64,000 nt of DNA, taken from NCBI GenBank assembly GCA_038496445.1, contig JALMLS010000487.1, positions 124,001-188,000 of the forward strand, given 5' to 3'. Positions within the stretch are counted from its first letter, which is position 1. Each line of letters begins with the position of its first letter. The stretch is from Trichosphaerium sp. ATCC 40318 (lineage: Eukaryota > Discosea > Flabellinia > Trichosidae). The position numbers and the translations under genes are program-made. The notes under the pieces were generated by a model that was given only the letters and a program-made list of their open reading frames with translations, did not search any database and had not been told where the DNA came from. Shown here one piece after another: positions 1 to 11,100 of the stretch.

Positions 1-195
1 GCTATGTATTGGTTAACTGATAGAACACCTCATGAATCTTTACCAATGAAAGAATCAAGCAGAAGAATTTTCTTTAGGCTAGTTTCGAGGAAGCTTGGGA
101 TATGGTATGAAGCTCATTCTACAAAGAATCCAATTGGCATTGTACCTGATGAGAAAATTACAAGAATAATATCAGGCAACAAATTTAAGCAGTAA
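1..195 (+). CDS. 3' end of an unidentified protein (partial)
   Basis: The reading frame is open from the left edge to a TAA at 193-195, giving about 64 residues. It reads as a protein C-terminus with a W-L-T-D-R-T-P-H-E stretch, then F-F-R-L-V and a late S-T-K-N-P motif. This resembles, from memory, the last segment of some 2-oxoglutarate/Fe(II) dioxygenase-like proteins, where a His and an Arg lie in a similar arrangement. The resemblance is too short to assign a function. The upstream part of the gene lies outside the window. Confidence that it is coding is moderate; confidence in the family is low. Confidence 0.45.
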   Translation, partial: AMYWLTDRTPHESLPMKESSRRIFFRLVSRKLGIWYEAHSTKNPIGIVPDEKITRIISGNKFKQ

Positions 196-1456
196 AATAT
201 ACGTTTATGTAAAACAACCAAAGAACCTGACACTAGATTTAATAATAAACGCGAGTCAATTATCATAGTGCGTAACGTTTTTTCACAGTTCAGTTACGAA
301 ATGCTCTTATTTTATAGTTGTCAATAGGGTTTTTTTTGTCCTTTTTAAATGATTGAGAGTAGAAAATCCTTCACGCTTACGGTAGATCATTCACAAAACC
401 ATAAAAAAGTGGTTCTTTTCCAACATAACCTCCGTATACAGTTGTATCATGTATGATGTCAACACTGACAACATTGTCTAAATAGAATCTTGCCAGTGGA
501 CGGTCTGCTTCGAACCTTTGGTGTAAAATACAAGGCGATCACATTCCGTGAACTCGGCGATGTGTTACATAACAACTGCATATCTTGTAAGTTCCTAGTT
601 CTTGCACGATCTTACACTTTGATACTTCTACCAAGCCTGCAAACTTGAATGACACGGACAATACAAATAAAATTAACGCTGACTTCTACTTTTTTTGACC
701 AGTACAGCCGTTACAGCAGTACATTGTTGTTCGAAGTATAAAGGCACAAAGAGTTTAAACAGGCGATCAGCAAGAGCGAGAGAGGTTCCGGAAAAGCTCG
801 CAAATCCCTGTAAGGTTCAAAATCCGGAAAACGTGATATTTTAGTGAGAACAAATCCGCCATCCAAATACTTGCTAAGTTTCTAGGGTGTATTTTGTGCA
901 AGTATTTGCTAAAGTAACCTGAAAGAACTGATGGTACTCGGCCAGGCTGTTGGATATTGCTCAGTGGTTACATAGCAATACATAGCCATCTATTGATAAT
1001 TATTAAATTTCAAAACTGGTGACCATTATAAACGGCTTTCACCAACCTTTTTATGACGCTCAAGTGAGCACATACTCTTACCTATTACACTGTGATCTTC
1101 TGACCTGCGAGAGGACTATTTAAACGCGTGTTATGGCTCAATTTATGAGAGGACGTGTTGATGCACCTTAAACTTCACCAGCTGCCAATATGGATCGCGT
1201 ATGAACGTGTGAGTACACGACCTTTCTTGATGACTTGAGAGCAGTACACAAACCAACAAAACACATCATCAGTTTTCATCTTTTCAGAAATTTCGAACGT
1301 TTCAACTTTTTTGGGTTTTTTTTTTTCAAGCAAAGCAACCATAACCACCTTCCACTATGACAACCGAGTATGCGTCAATGCATAAATTGTTTCTTAACGA
1401 AAACGATGTTAACACTCATAAAAAGGTAAAATGAAGGCTTCTTACGCGCCTTAGAC
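196..1456. other. Spacer with one possible minus-strand terminal exon
   Basis: No complete gene was found here. On the minus strand, 377-515 reads as a possible last exon: it follows a plausible AG acceptor and ends with TAA at 377-379. It would encode about 45 residues, beginning F-E-A-D-R-P-L and ending N-D-L-P. No convincing upstream exon was found. The plus strand also has a short open stretch around 528-660, so the strand is not certain. The rest is AT-rich with homopolymer runs and no recognised feature. Confidence 0.3.
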
Positions 1457-2013
1457 ATGCTAACATTACTTCCACAGGAACAAGAGGCAAATTACCCGTT
1501 GTACTCTTGTACCCTCTTGAATTTCCTGTTCCAAGGCGTCAATATCATAAAGAGCGCAAAACCACGTATTTTAGCAGCTTGTTGGGCTTCTAAACGCTAT
1601 GACTTGCCTGAGCTACTTCTAACGCGCTTTGACAGTACGTAACACAATGTTTAAAGGATTCAACGACACCTATTAATACTTCTATAAAGCACAATTCGGT
1701 TTTGTGGAGATTCTTAGGGCGTTAAAGATACTTGACACAAACCGCCAAATAAGAGTGCTTGAGAAAAGGCTGTTGCAGTTAAACAAGCAAGAGAAAGTAA
1801 AAACCAAAAAAGTAGGTGATATTAAGTCGAAAATCAACGATTTACAAAAAGAGCGCTTACCAGAAGGTACGTTTTGACGTTTTCTTCATATTTTGATAAA
1901 AATGGTAAAAAAAACCCTGAGTTGATTTGTTTACTTCGTTCGGGTATAAAAACACTATTTCTACGCGTGGAAAACAAGGTTTTGGCTTTTATAGAGCATT
2001 TACACCAGTTTGA
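1457..2013 (+). CDS. Hypothetical small protein, three exons
   Basis: Three exons join in frame. They are 1457-1634, 1690-1866 and 1979-2013, and both introns start with GTACGT. The product is about 130 residues. Exon 1 has a helical segment (A-A-C-W-A-S-K-R-Y-D-L-P-E-L-L) reminiscent of an ankyrin-like hairpin. Exon 2 is a highly charged, coiled-coil-like helix rich in Lys, Glu and Leu. The protein ends F-T-P-V followed by TGA. No family is recognised, and the start at 1457 is the first in-frame ATG. It could be a gene fragment. The frame-consistent splices are the main support. Confidence 0.35.
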
Positions 2014-2335
2014 ATGAATTAATTATAAAAAACCCATAAGCCGACCCATAACTCGTCGTGGGATTATTCTTGACTTAAATGTATCGATTTACTACTTTGA
2101 CTACTTTTCATGAAAACAAACACAAAAAGTTGTTTACGTAAAGAAAAAAATAAGAAATGTACCTCATGCCTTTCTAACAAGTTGTTTTTAGCTTCCGTAT
2201 CAGGATCTCTTGCAAAGAAAGTTAATAAGTTTCTGTATAGCATAGATGAAGAGAAGTTAGTACGTTCAAAGTAACCTAACGTTAAACTGTTGTTGCTAAC
2301 ATATTGTTTTTTTAAAGGCTTTCTTCGCACTCAAT

Positions 2336-5300
2336 ATGCCAAAAGAACCTTGGCAAGAACTTGCTAATATAACCCATCCCTCATCACATAAATTCGTGTT
2401 ACCATGGTTCCTTGGTACGTAATAAGAGCTCAAAGCGTTTAGCCAAGGCAAATGTTTATTGTTCAAAACGTTTTTCTTTCCAATTGGTCTTACTCCAACT
2501 CTTCTTTACATCATTGTGTTAACGAGTTGTGTTTAGAGTATATGTATGGTAAACCTGCTCCTGAAGGCTCAGTCATCAAGCTATGCGATGGTATCAATTC
2601 AGAAAACGTTGTGTCTGTCTTAAAGCAAGTCAATGTCCCTTATTCGTACTTGAGATTACACGCCAAACCACTCTCTGAACTCGCAAAATCGATGATAGCA
2701 GAGTATACACCTCTTGATACTTTGATATGGTACCATGAAGAGCTGAACTCACCTGAAGTCAACGCTACAATCAACAAAAGACTTTCTGCTGGAGAAAAGC
2801 CAAAATTCGGATATGGTAAACTAGTTGAAAGACTCATGTACTTTCAGGTACTCATCTGCAGACATCCTACCCGAAAAGTTTTTTACTAATGTACCTGTTT
2901 TATAGTCTATAAAAGCATCGTTTTGCGATTTGCTCATTCCAATTGCGGAACAAAGACTTCAAGCTATTAAAATCGCACTTGATGCTCCAGTTGCTGTTTT
3001 CGGTGATGCTTCAAATTCTATGGATGTTGCAATTAAGACATCAACTATCATTGCTTCAGTTCTTACTGCACTTACTGATGCACGATTGACGTTCTTCAGT
3101 AACGGTGTTGTTGAGGCTCCTTGTAACCCGAAGAATATTAAAGACGTTCTTCATGTAGCAAACACAGTACGTCAACCTTTCTTAACTTGTTATTTTGTTG
3201 TTGAAACGACTTTTTGGTTTTGTAGTATTCTTATATCGCTATTAGGTCAAAGCTTCTGGCCTCACCAGACCTGCAGCTTGTTTATGGACATACTATAAAC
3301 TACGTCAAGTTGCCAAATGTATCGTAATTGTTTCAGACGAAGATGAGAACTTGCCTTACTATGGACACTATTTTGTTGATTTGCTCGAAATGTACAGGAA
3401 AGATGTGTACCCGGCGAAGATTGTCTTTGTCAGTTTCTTGGCCAATCCAAGCGCTGAGGGACCAATGGTATGTCTATCTACCAACCTACTTAAAAAATAC
3501 TTACACTGTTCTTTAGGTAAAAGAACTTGAAGAAAAAGGCATCGAGTGTCTTCAATTCAGACTTGGCATGCCTCGTCCTGATCTAACCAAACTCGATGAC
3601 CTCTTAGGTCAATTATCCTGTGATTCTGGTACAGTAGTATCGATTGTTGAAGGACTTGTCAAAACGTACAAAGAGTCAGGAATCAAGAGTGTTGTTGAGT
3701 GCCTCGAGACTATTAGTCTTACACCATCCGTCGATGAAGATAACATCAAACAAGCACAAGGAGAACTCGCTCAGAAAGCAAAAGCTGCCTTAACACAACT
3801 AGAAATGGAGCGTGTAATGTTAGCTAAGCTTGAGTCTATACTTGGTAACAAACCTGTCCCTGATGACTTTATCTGTCCGATCACAAGGTTGTTGTTCCGT
3901 GAACCAACAATTACTGCTGATGGACATACGTACGAGAAGTCTGCTATAACATTGTGGCTTCAAAATCATGACACATCTCCTCTCACTGGAGCTGTACTGG
4001 AGTCTAAGAAGCTATTACCGAACCATACATTGAGAAAAGCTATCAAAGAACTATGTGATAGAGTTGGTGTTGAACCTGAAAAACTAGAAGAGTTTGAGCT
4101 TGAGAGTCAGTCTGTGGCAAAGAAATCTAAAGGAGTTAGCTTGGTAATGTCTGATCCTACTGAAGCAAAGATTGCTCAAATTACAGCGGATAACCCTAAT
4201 ATGGGTGAACAAGAGCTTTTGGCTATTTTTTATACCGAGTTCGCTGGTCAAAACGATATCCAAGGCGCTGACAAAGATGGACACGCAAATCCTTTAGGTA
4301 CGAGATTTTAGTTGATGATATTTTTTTTTCCTGTTGTTTTTTGGTTAAGTTTCTCTTCTCCTTGTTGATTGTTTTTTTTTTGTTTAGGTCGTAAGTATGA
4401 TCTTGGTAGAGAAGGAGCGTTTAAGATGTTTTCTATCATTTTGTATTCGTACTACAACACAAATAGTATTTGGAAGGAATGTGAGAAAGCGTTACAAGAA
4501 AAAGGATTTCAAGTTGTTGTTTGTTTAGATGAGAAGGTATGCTAACTAAAACGACTACTACACGCGTGGGCTTTCACTACACTCGTTCTTTGTTTTACCT
4601 CTTTGCAATTCTAATTTTTTTAAAATGGTATCACGTGGACTAACTTCTTTTTTTTCCTCTTTAGACATTCTTGGATACTATGCACGATCATGATCAAGCG
4701 TGGGTTGTTTCTGGTTCAGGAACTGGTGACCATCATAAACTATGTGTAGAAATCCAAAAGATGCATGATTGTGGAAAGAGTGTATTCATATGGGCTGACA
4801 ATGATCCGTTCTTTACACACGTAAGCATTTTGAATAACACTTTTTTTTTGCTTACTTTTTACTGTTTTAGGCGAATAGCCTACTCAATCATCTCAAACTT
4901 GGATATCAGTTAGAGGGTAATGTACCTGGTGGGAAACCTCTGAAGTTAGCAAAGTCTACTGACGCACCACCAGTCGGTCATTGTAAGAAACTGATTTTTT
5001 GTTCTTTTTTTTTTCCTTCTATTTTTATTCGTGTTGCAAAGCTCCCCTAGAATCTCTTTTTCTCACTTTTCTAATAGTCAAACCTGATTTATTGACTACT
5101 GGTATTGTTTCTCTCTTTGAGGGTATAACTATATGTTATCCGAATAAAATCACAGACAATATGAACGTTATTGGAACAGGAACTGATGGAAAATCTTGCT
5201 TCTGGTCTCATCAGTTACCTTCAGGTACTTTTTTGATATTTAAAATACTTCGGGCGGCCATAAAACATTGATGATTACTTTATCACTTAAAAAAATACTA

Positions 5301-5568
5301 TCACGTGACTGTGACCGATTCTTTTTTCCTTTCGAAAAAAAAAACTTATTTGTTTTTTAGGTCGTATCATCGTTGATTGTGGTTTCACTAAGCTATACTG
5401 TAATTGGGATTCAGCTGGTACTGCTAGATTTGTAAGAAACTGTGCTGTATGGCTTGCTGGAATAGACTGGAGAGTGAGAATAGGTGCTAATATTAAGGGA
5501 GCAATTGATTGGTCAAAAGTAAGACCAAGACATAGACCTCCTTCTTATAAACCAGCAAAATCAATTTA
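2336..5568 (+). CDS. vWA-U-box protein with amidotransferase-like C-terminal domain (putative E3 ligase)
   Basis: This is a multi-exon gene. Exon 1 starts at ATG 2336 and is followed by an intron with a GTACGT donor. The order of parts is: an N-terminal helical region (2446-2847); a von Willebrand A domain (2900-3560) with an intact MIDAS D-A-S-N-S-M; a linker; a U-box (about 3850-4060: D-D-F-I-C-P-I-T, then D-G-H-T-Y-E-K and N-H-T-L-R-K-A-I); a short UBA-like helix region; and a C-terminal domain (4390-5568). The last domain resembles a class I glutamine amidotransferase-like fold (V-V-S-G-S-G-T-G-D-H, then N-V-P-G-G-K-P-L) but has no obvious catalytic Cys. U-box proteins are known E2-binding ubiquitin ligases. 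The vWA and the C-terminal domain probably bind the partner or ligand; that is inference. A possible poly(A) signal AATAAA follows at about 5600. Confidence 0.8.
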
Positions 5569-5877
5569 AAAGACAGGTCAAGGCTTACAAGCACACTTCA
5601 AATAAAAATAAAAGAATTGCTCTACAACCCTTTATACTGTATCCATTTTGCCTTCACTTGTTGAACAACAAGCCAGTTATGTAAACCTAGTGATGGTACT
5701 AGTCGCTTTGACGAAATAACGCTATTTTGAGTTAGCACTAAGCCTGATTTTCGGGTTTGTAGACAGTTAAGTGCATCTATCAAATCCTACCTTTAAGCAA
5801 CCTTTGGTTATTTGAAACACATTCTTTACACACAGCGGGTGACTGAGTTTTTCTTACAAGACATACTTACAATCGCA
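5569..5877. other. Spacer between two plus-strand genes
   Basis: This 309-nt stretch holds the 3' flank of the vWA/U-box gene and the 5' flank of beta-helix copy A. No ORF of note was found. Homology to the inverted copy B starts only about 15 nt before the ATG at 5878. Confidence 0.5.
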
Positions 5878-7818
5878 ATGCACACTTTAACAACACTCCT
5901 TGTTGTGTTACTGGCGTCTAAATGCGCATGTGAAGCCTTTGAAGCAAGTAAGTGTTTATAATTTGCTTTTAAAAGAGTTAATCACGTGCTTATTTGAAGT
6001 AAACGTGCGCTACTTATCAAACGAAGCATGTGATGTCTACATTGCTGATTTTGGTGACGACCTGAGTGTAAGTACACAAAAAAACGTGCTTACGCTTCAA
6101 GCGATGATATCACGTGTTTACTTCAAACAGGGAAATGGTTCACAAGAAAAACCTTTCAGAACCATTGAAAGAGCAACACTCAATGACACAGGTTTATTTT
6201 ACGTTGTCTGTGTTGGAGGTAAATAGAACAAACATGTTGTGGGAAACTGTGTATCTTATTTTTTCTAAAAGGGAATGTTGCGTTTTATCGTTCTGATCGT
6301 GTTGAAGTAAAATGGAATAATTTTAAAAGTCTTACATTCAAAGCAGACTACTGGCATTCTAATCAAACAATGAGACCTATTTTGAATGGTTTGGTGCGCA
6401 ACATTGTCGTCAACTTTCTTATGACTGTGTGAGCCAGCAATTCAAAGTTACCACGCCTCTCTTCGACATTACCTTCATTGGTACGAATGAAGTTATTATC
6501 CTACACAAGCTAAAGCACTTCAAAGGAGTTGAATTAGGGTTGGGAACTTATGATGTATTTCGTTCAATGGGATCTTTTGGATTTCGAACGAAAGTCAGGT
6601 TGTTCAATACCACAACAAAAAATGAATTTAGTGTTAGTTTCTACAACAAACCTGGTACTTTTTATATGGAGGACAGTGTATTAGGAGGTGAAAATGCTAT
6701 TGGTGGTACCTCTTCAACATCAAAAGTAACGGTAAAGAACAGTTATATAAAGGAACATGCACTTTGGGAAGGTACCAAAATAAGATACATTTACAAATTG
6801 ATAAGGATTTGACTCACTTTCTATCCACATGATGATCTTACCACTGTTGCAATAGCATCAGATATCAACGTTTCAAATACCAAAATAGAGGCGACAGTGA
6901 ACACTCTGGGGTCAAGAATAGTAGTTATTTCAAACTCTACTATTAGGTTAAGTTATCTGCGGCTAAAAGGACAAAGCTGCGTTGCCACATTGACTAACAA
7001 CACATTCTATGAGCTTTACAGTCAACTTGCAATTCTGACTATGATTGGAGGCAATGCTACCGTTATTCTCAATAACAATACAATACATCTAATTAACGCA
7101 TGTCAACTGATTGGTTTTTGTACTAACAAACATTTTCAGGATGGAAAACCTAGACCTGCGGGTGCAGCACTTGTGCATTACTATCCATTCCAACCTAATA
7201 TATCAATTATAATGGAAAACCAATACATAAGCCCTGACCTTTACAGTACGTATCATATTGTGAGGCTGTCATGAACTCATCTAGACTTAAAGCTAAAAAC
7301 TGTGAAAATGGCTATGAACTTTCAAGCAAAATTCTAAGCTGCCAACCTTGTAAACAAGGTCAAACCTCTTTGGGTGGTAATACCACATGTTTTGATTGTC
7401 CTCCAGGTAAGTACCGTTTTTGATAGCAACGTAATCTAAAATATTAGGTACATATGCTTCAGGAACACTAACAGGCACCAGTTGTGAACCATGTCAACTG
7501 AATGAATACTCACAGAGGTATGGTTTGTTTGATATTGGTAAGTGTTGCTAACATATGACCAAAAGAGGAAGTACATCGTGCTTATCTTGTTCAAACCCAC
7601 ATAAAAATGAGCCACAATGCTTCACATCCCCAACGATACCAAGTACTTGAAGAAACTAGTACAATCAAACTTGAAACTTTTGATTAACTAAGAGAGTAGA
7701 TTCGTCACCATGGATTATTTTCTGTTTGGCTGTTTTAGGACCTATGCTTATTACTGCTTTTGTTGTGGCAACAAGTGAGTTTTTAATTGATAGAGAATAC
7801 GACACTTACATCACTTAA
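5878..7818 (+). CDS. Secreted parallel beta-helix / GCC2-GCC3 membrane protein, copy A
   Basis: ATG at 5878 opens a signal peptide (L-L-V-V-L-L-A-S-K-C-A-C). The next exons encode the typical start of a right-handed beta-helix protein (G-N-G-S-Q-E-K-P-F-R-T-I-E). Asn-rich strands with N-N-N-T-I and N-S-T-I rungs follow. Near the end comes a Cys-rich ephrin-receptor-like (GCC2/GCC3) module (C-Q-P-C-K-Q-G-Q, F-D-C-P-P-G-T-Y-A). It finishes with one hydrophobic helix (about 7715-7775) and a short tail ending at TAA 7816-7818. The likely topology is a large ectodomain with a single membrane span. Between 6290 and 6430 the frame must change, by a 78-nt intron (GTAAAATGG...CAATGAG) or by a frameshift; copy B shares it. 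The GPCR at 8139-13779 has a related N-terminal module. The ligand is unknown. Confidence 0.72.
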
Positions 7819-8138
7819 GCATTAATACAAGATTTATTGTAAAAATTTAATGTGATGCAATTTGCTGCCTAGCAATTATCATACTTTCTTCTTAATCTAC
7901 AAACCCAATGAAGGAGATAAACCAGTGTCACGCAACTTTGATCCAGAGACACTCCCATTTATTATTTGGATTATCTTGTACATTAAAACACAATAAATCA
8001 AATGGAACAATCAATCAATTAAAAAACATCTGAAGAGTCACACTATTGGAGTTCTTTAATAGAAGTTCCATTGAGACGAGAATAACCTGTAGTTGATTTG
8101 ATGTACTGACATGGTGTGGAAACGTAACTGTATTGTTA
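7819..8138. other. Convergent 3' spacer
   Basis: This is the 3' flank shared by beta-helix copy A (+) and the receptor gene (-). Homology to copy B ends around 7840, just after the stop codon. No gene was seen. Confidence 0.5.
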
Positions 8139-11100
8139 TTACAATTCAATTGTGGTGATACTACTATCGGGTTTGAGCTTTGCAAGTTCATCTTCAAGGA
8201 GTTTATATTCTGCTTTAATTTTACTAAGTGCTTCTTTTGTTTGTTCAAGTTCCTTCTTTGTATTCTCATACTCTGATGTCTCTTGAGACACTACACCAGA
8301 CTGTTTAGTCCTATTTCCACTACGCCTTGTGCCCATACGAGAAGACCTTCCAGAGGAACTATTTGGTAACCATTAACAATTATAAAAAGATTATTCTTCG
8401 TAACTTGATAGAAATAGTATTACGCACCTACTAGTGACAGAGTCTGAATCTTTGTTCGCGAAAATGGTCCATAACTTTGGAAGAAACATCATGCAGAGTG
8501 TAACTTAATCAAGGAGTTAAGCAATAAAAACAAGTAATGATTCAAAGTAGTCACGTGATGTAGCGCTGTTTTCGGATGTTTTACAAAAACTGCACTTACC
8601 TGATGCTATAAACCAAATACCGATAGATACAATTATACTCAAGGTGCTGTAAGATGAGGGAGATGTTATTGTGTATCCGCAAATCAACAATAATGATGCC
8701 CAAACCAAGTCGTTATAAATGATAGCTCCCATCCACTTTGATTCATTGTACATTGAAGGAACACTCCTAACTGCAAATGCGTAATAACAGCCAGTCAACA
8801 CCACAAGTCCCTATTTTGAAAGGCGTTAGTAATACCACAAACAAAGAATGACAAACCTCATAAACTATCGTGATTATCAAAAATATCTGCCCATATTCGC
8901 TTGAGCATTGACCAAGGTTGTAAAGATTACTATTTGGATCCGGTTTATATGCTATTTTGTTTCTAGAGAAAACTGTCCATAGAATCAAAAGAACCTTTGC
9001 CAACTGTTAAGGTGAGAAAAAGTAAGAGCGAGAAAATTATTTGGTTCCAAAAAAAAGGATACAAGCTGAAGTACAATCGCTGCCATTGTGACTTGGATCA
9101 TTTCAGCAAATGATATAACTGTACGAGACAAGTTTCCTCGATCGAATATCCTTTTAATCCTATAAGTCTTTGCAACAAGTGGCCTTTATCAAGTAAGTGA
9201 AAAGAAAGAAAGAAAAGTAATAGTACGCAAGTATAAGGACAAATCCCATCGCAGGAAACCATACACGAAGCTCGCAGAATACGTTTGATACTGGTGCAAT
9301 CCTATATCATCGGTTGATTTACGTTGTATGTAATATGTGGTACCATGCAAATGAGCCCAGGTATAACAGCAAGACACCGAAAAGAACTACCAATAGAAAT
9401 TCTCTTGTTGAAGCCCTGATAATCTTTGACGAGTTCCTATCGAACAGAACAATGAATGATTCGAATGATCAAAGTATCTGCGTACCAGTTTACAATGAGA
9501 ATGAAGGAAACTGCCATAGTGGCAATGAGACCGAGAATTACAAGAATTATTATGACAATAGTTGCCACATCGTTCCATTCACTCCATGCTCTTGGAGAAC
9601 GTGGTAATTCTTCAATAGAAATTGATATACTTCCATCGACTAGTATTGGTTTAAATGCCAACGAATCTTTTACAGAAATCACGTGGACATTGGAAAATCT
9701 TTCAGCGAAGTTACTGGACTCATTCGAAAATGTCATTAGTGTGAAAACAGACCCAATTTTCAAAGTAGATACATCATTGACTGATACACTTACAATACCA
9801 TCTACAGGTTACCATTAGAATTAGGTGTAGAGAAAGCAAAAGAAGGATAATTTACCAAATTCTGGCGTTGTAATCCAGTGTATAGAAGAAACGCCCAAAA
9901 TCATGTCAATTGAACTTTGATTGTCAAATCTCATGGAACTTCGTATTTCAATTTCTCCCTAAACACGTGTGTCGTGTTAACTAAAAGATGTACAAGATGT
10001 CCCAAATTAATTGTTGGATTGAGAAACGTACATTGACAGTGAGAGAAGCGTTTTTGAAGTCGTAAACGGTATTTGTGCCAAGAAGTTCAACATTGTTTTC
10101 AACAATCAACGTTGAACCATCAGAGTTAACAATGCTCGTATTCACAGGTTCCAAAGCAAATCTTGTACCTCTAATAATCGTCAAGGTACCTAGTATTCGA
10201 AATTAGGAGCGAAGATACAATACTGCGTACCTTTGTTTTCAACTGTGAGGTCTTGAATATCTATTGTTCCAGAAAGCTTAATGGTTGTCAGCGACCTTTC
10301 TTCAAGAATCACATGAGACTTTAAATTGATATCTGTGCTGATGAACCCTCTTTCATAACCCTTTTATAGCAGTCAGGCTCAATAAGAGTAATACAACATG
10401 CCTTCAGTGATCCGTCTGATAGCATAAACTCTTTCAAAACAACTATGGATGCGGTATGACTAATTGTTACATCGCCACCATTCATGGATAGGTTATCAAC
10501 AATTAGATCTTCAGTAATATTCACGGGGTATGACAAAGGCATTAACAGGCTCTCAAATGTACTACCTTCAGAAAAACAAAATATGAGAACGTTCAAAACT
10601 AAATACAACCCCAAAGTACCAAAATTGCCTCCAGGGATAAACCCACTAAGATCGTATGGTGAAGAACTCTGAAATATACTTCTTTGTACTGAAACAAATT
10701 GATCGCCGGCGATACCTATGACAGCAATTACAAGGTACTACATGCTTATTTTCTTTCGCACTGTATTGAGAATTTGAGGTAAAAGTGCAATTATCTACTG
10801 TATTTCCTTTTAAGAACATTGCTCCACCGAACTCGGCTGTGTTGTTGATAAATGTGCTTCCTTTAAAAACAGAATTCGCAGTAGAACAAATGATAGCACC
10901 ACCGGATATTGCCAAGTTTCTAATAAATCTGCAATCCCTTATAATAGTCCTGGAGTTTTCTAGTGGTATTGACAAGGCACCACCCTAAACGCCGGTTGAT
11001 CAGTAAAGTTGGAGCTTTCTTCGACGTACATTATTTTCGGCTTTGTTGTCGAAGAAGTTTGAGTTACTAACAGTTATGTCTGTATTATTAACCTCGATCT

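Noticed and set aside
780-840. GGTTCAAAATCC at about 813-824 as a tRNA T-arm
   Set aside because: The loop is one base too long, and no acceptor or anticodon stem can be folded around it.
2064-2330. Minus-strand frame of 88 codons just upstream of the vWA/U-box gene
   Set aside because: It begins at GTG, has no ATG at its start and no domain, and would overlap the promoter of the plus-strand gene.
9314-9818. Plus-strand frames opposite the receptor's first membrane segments
   Set aside because: They are antisense to exons whose minus-strand frame gives clear class C GPCR motifs.
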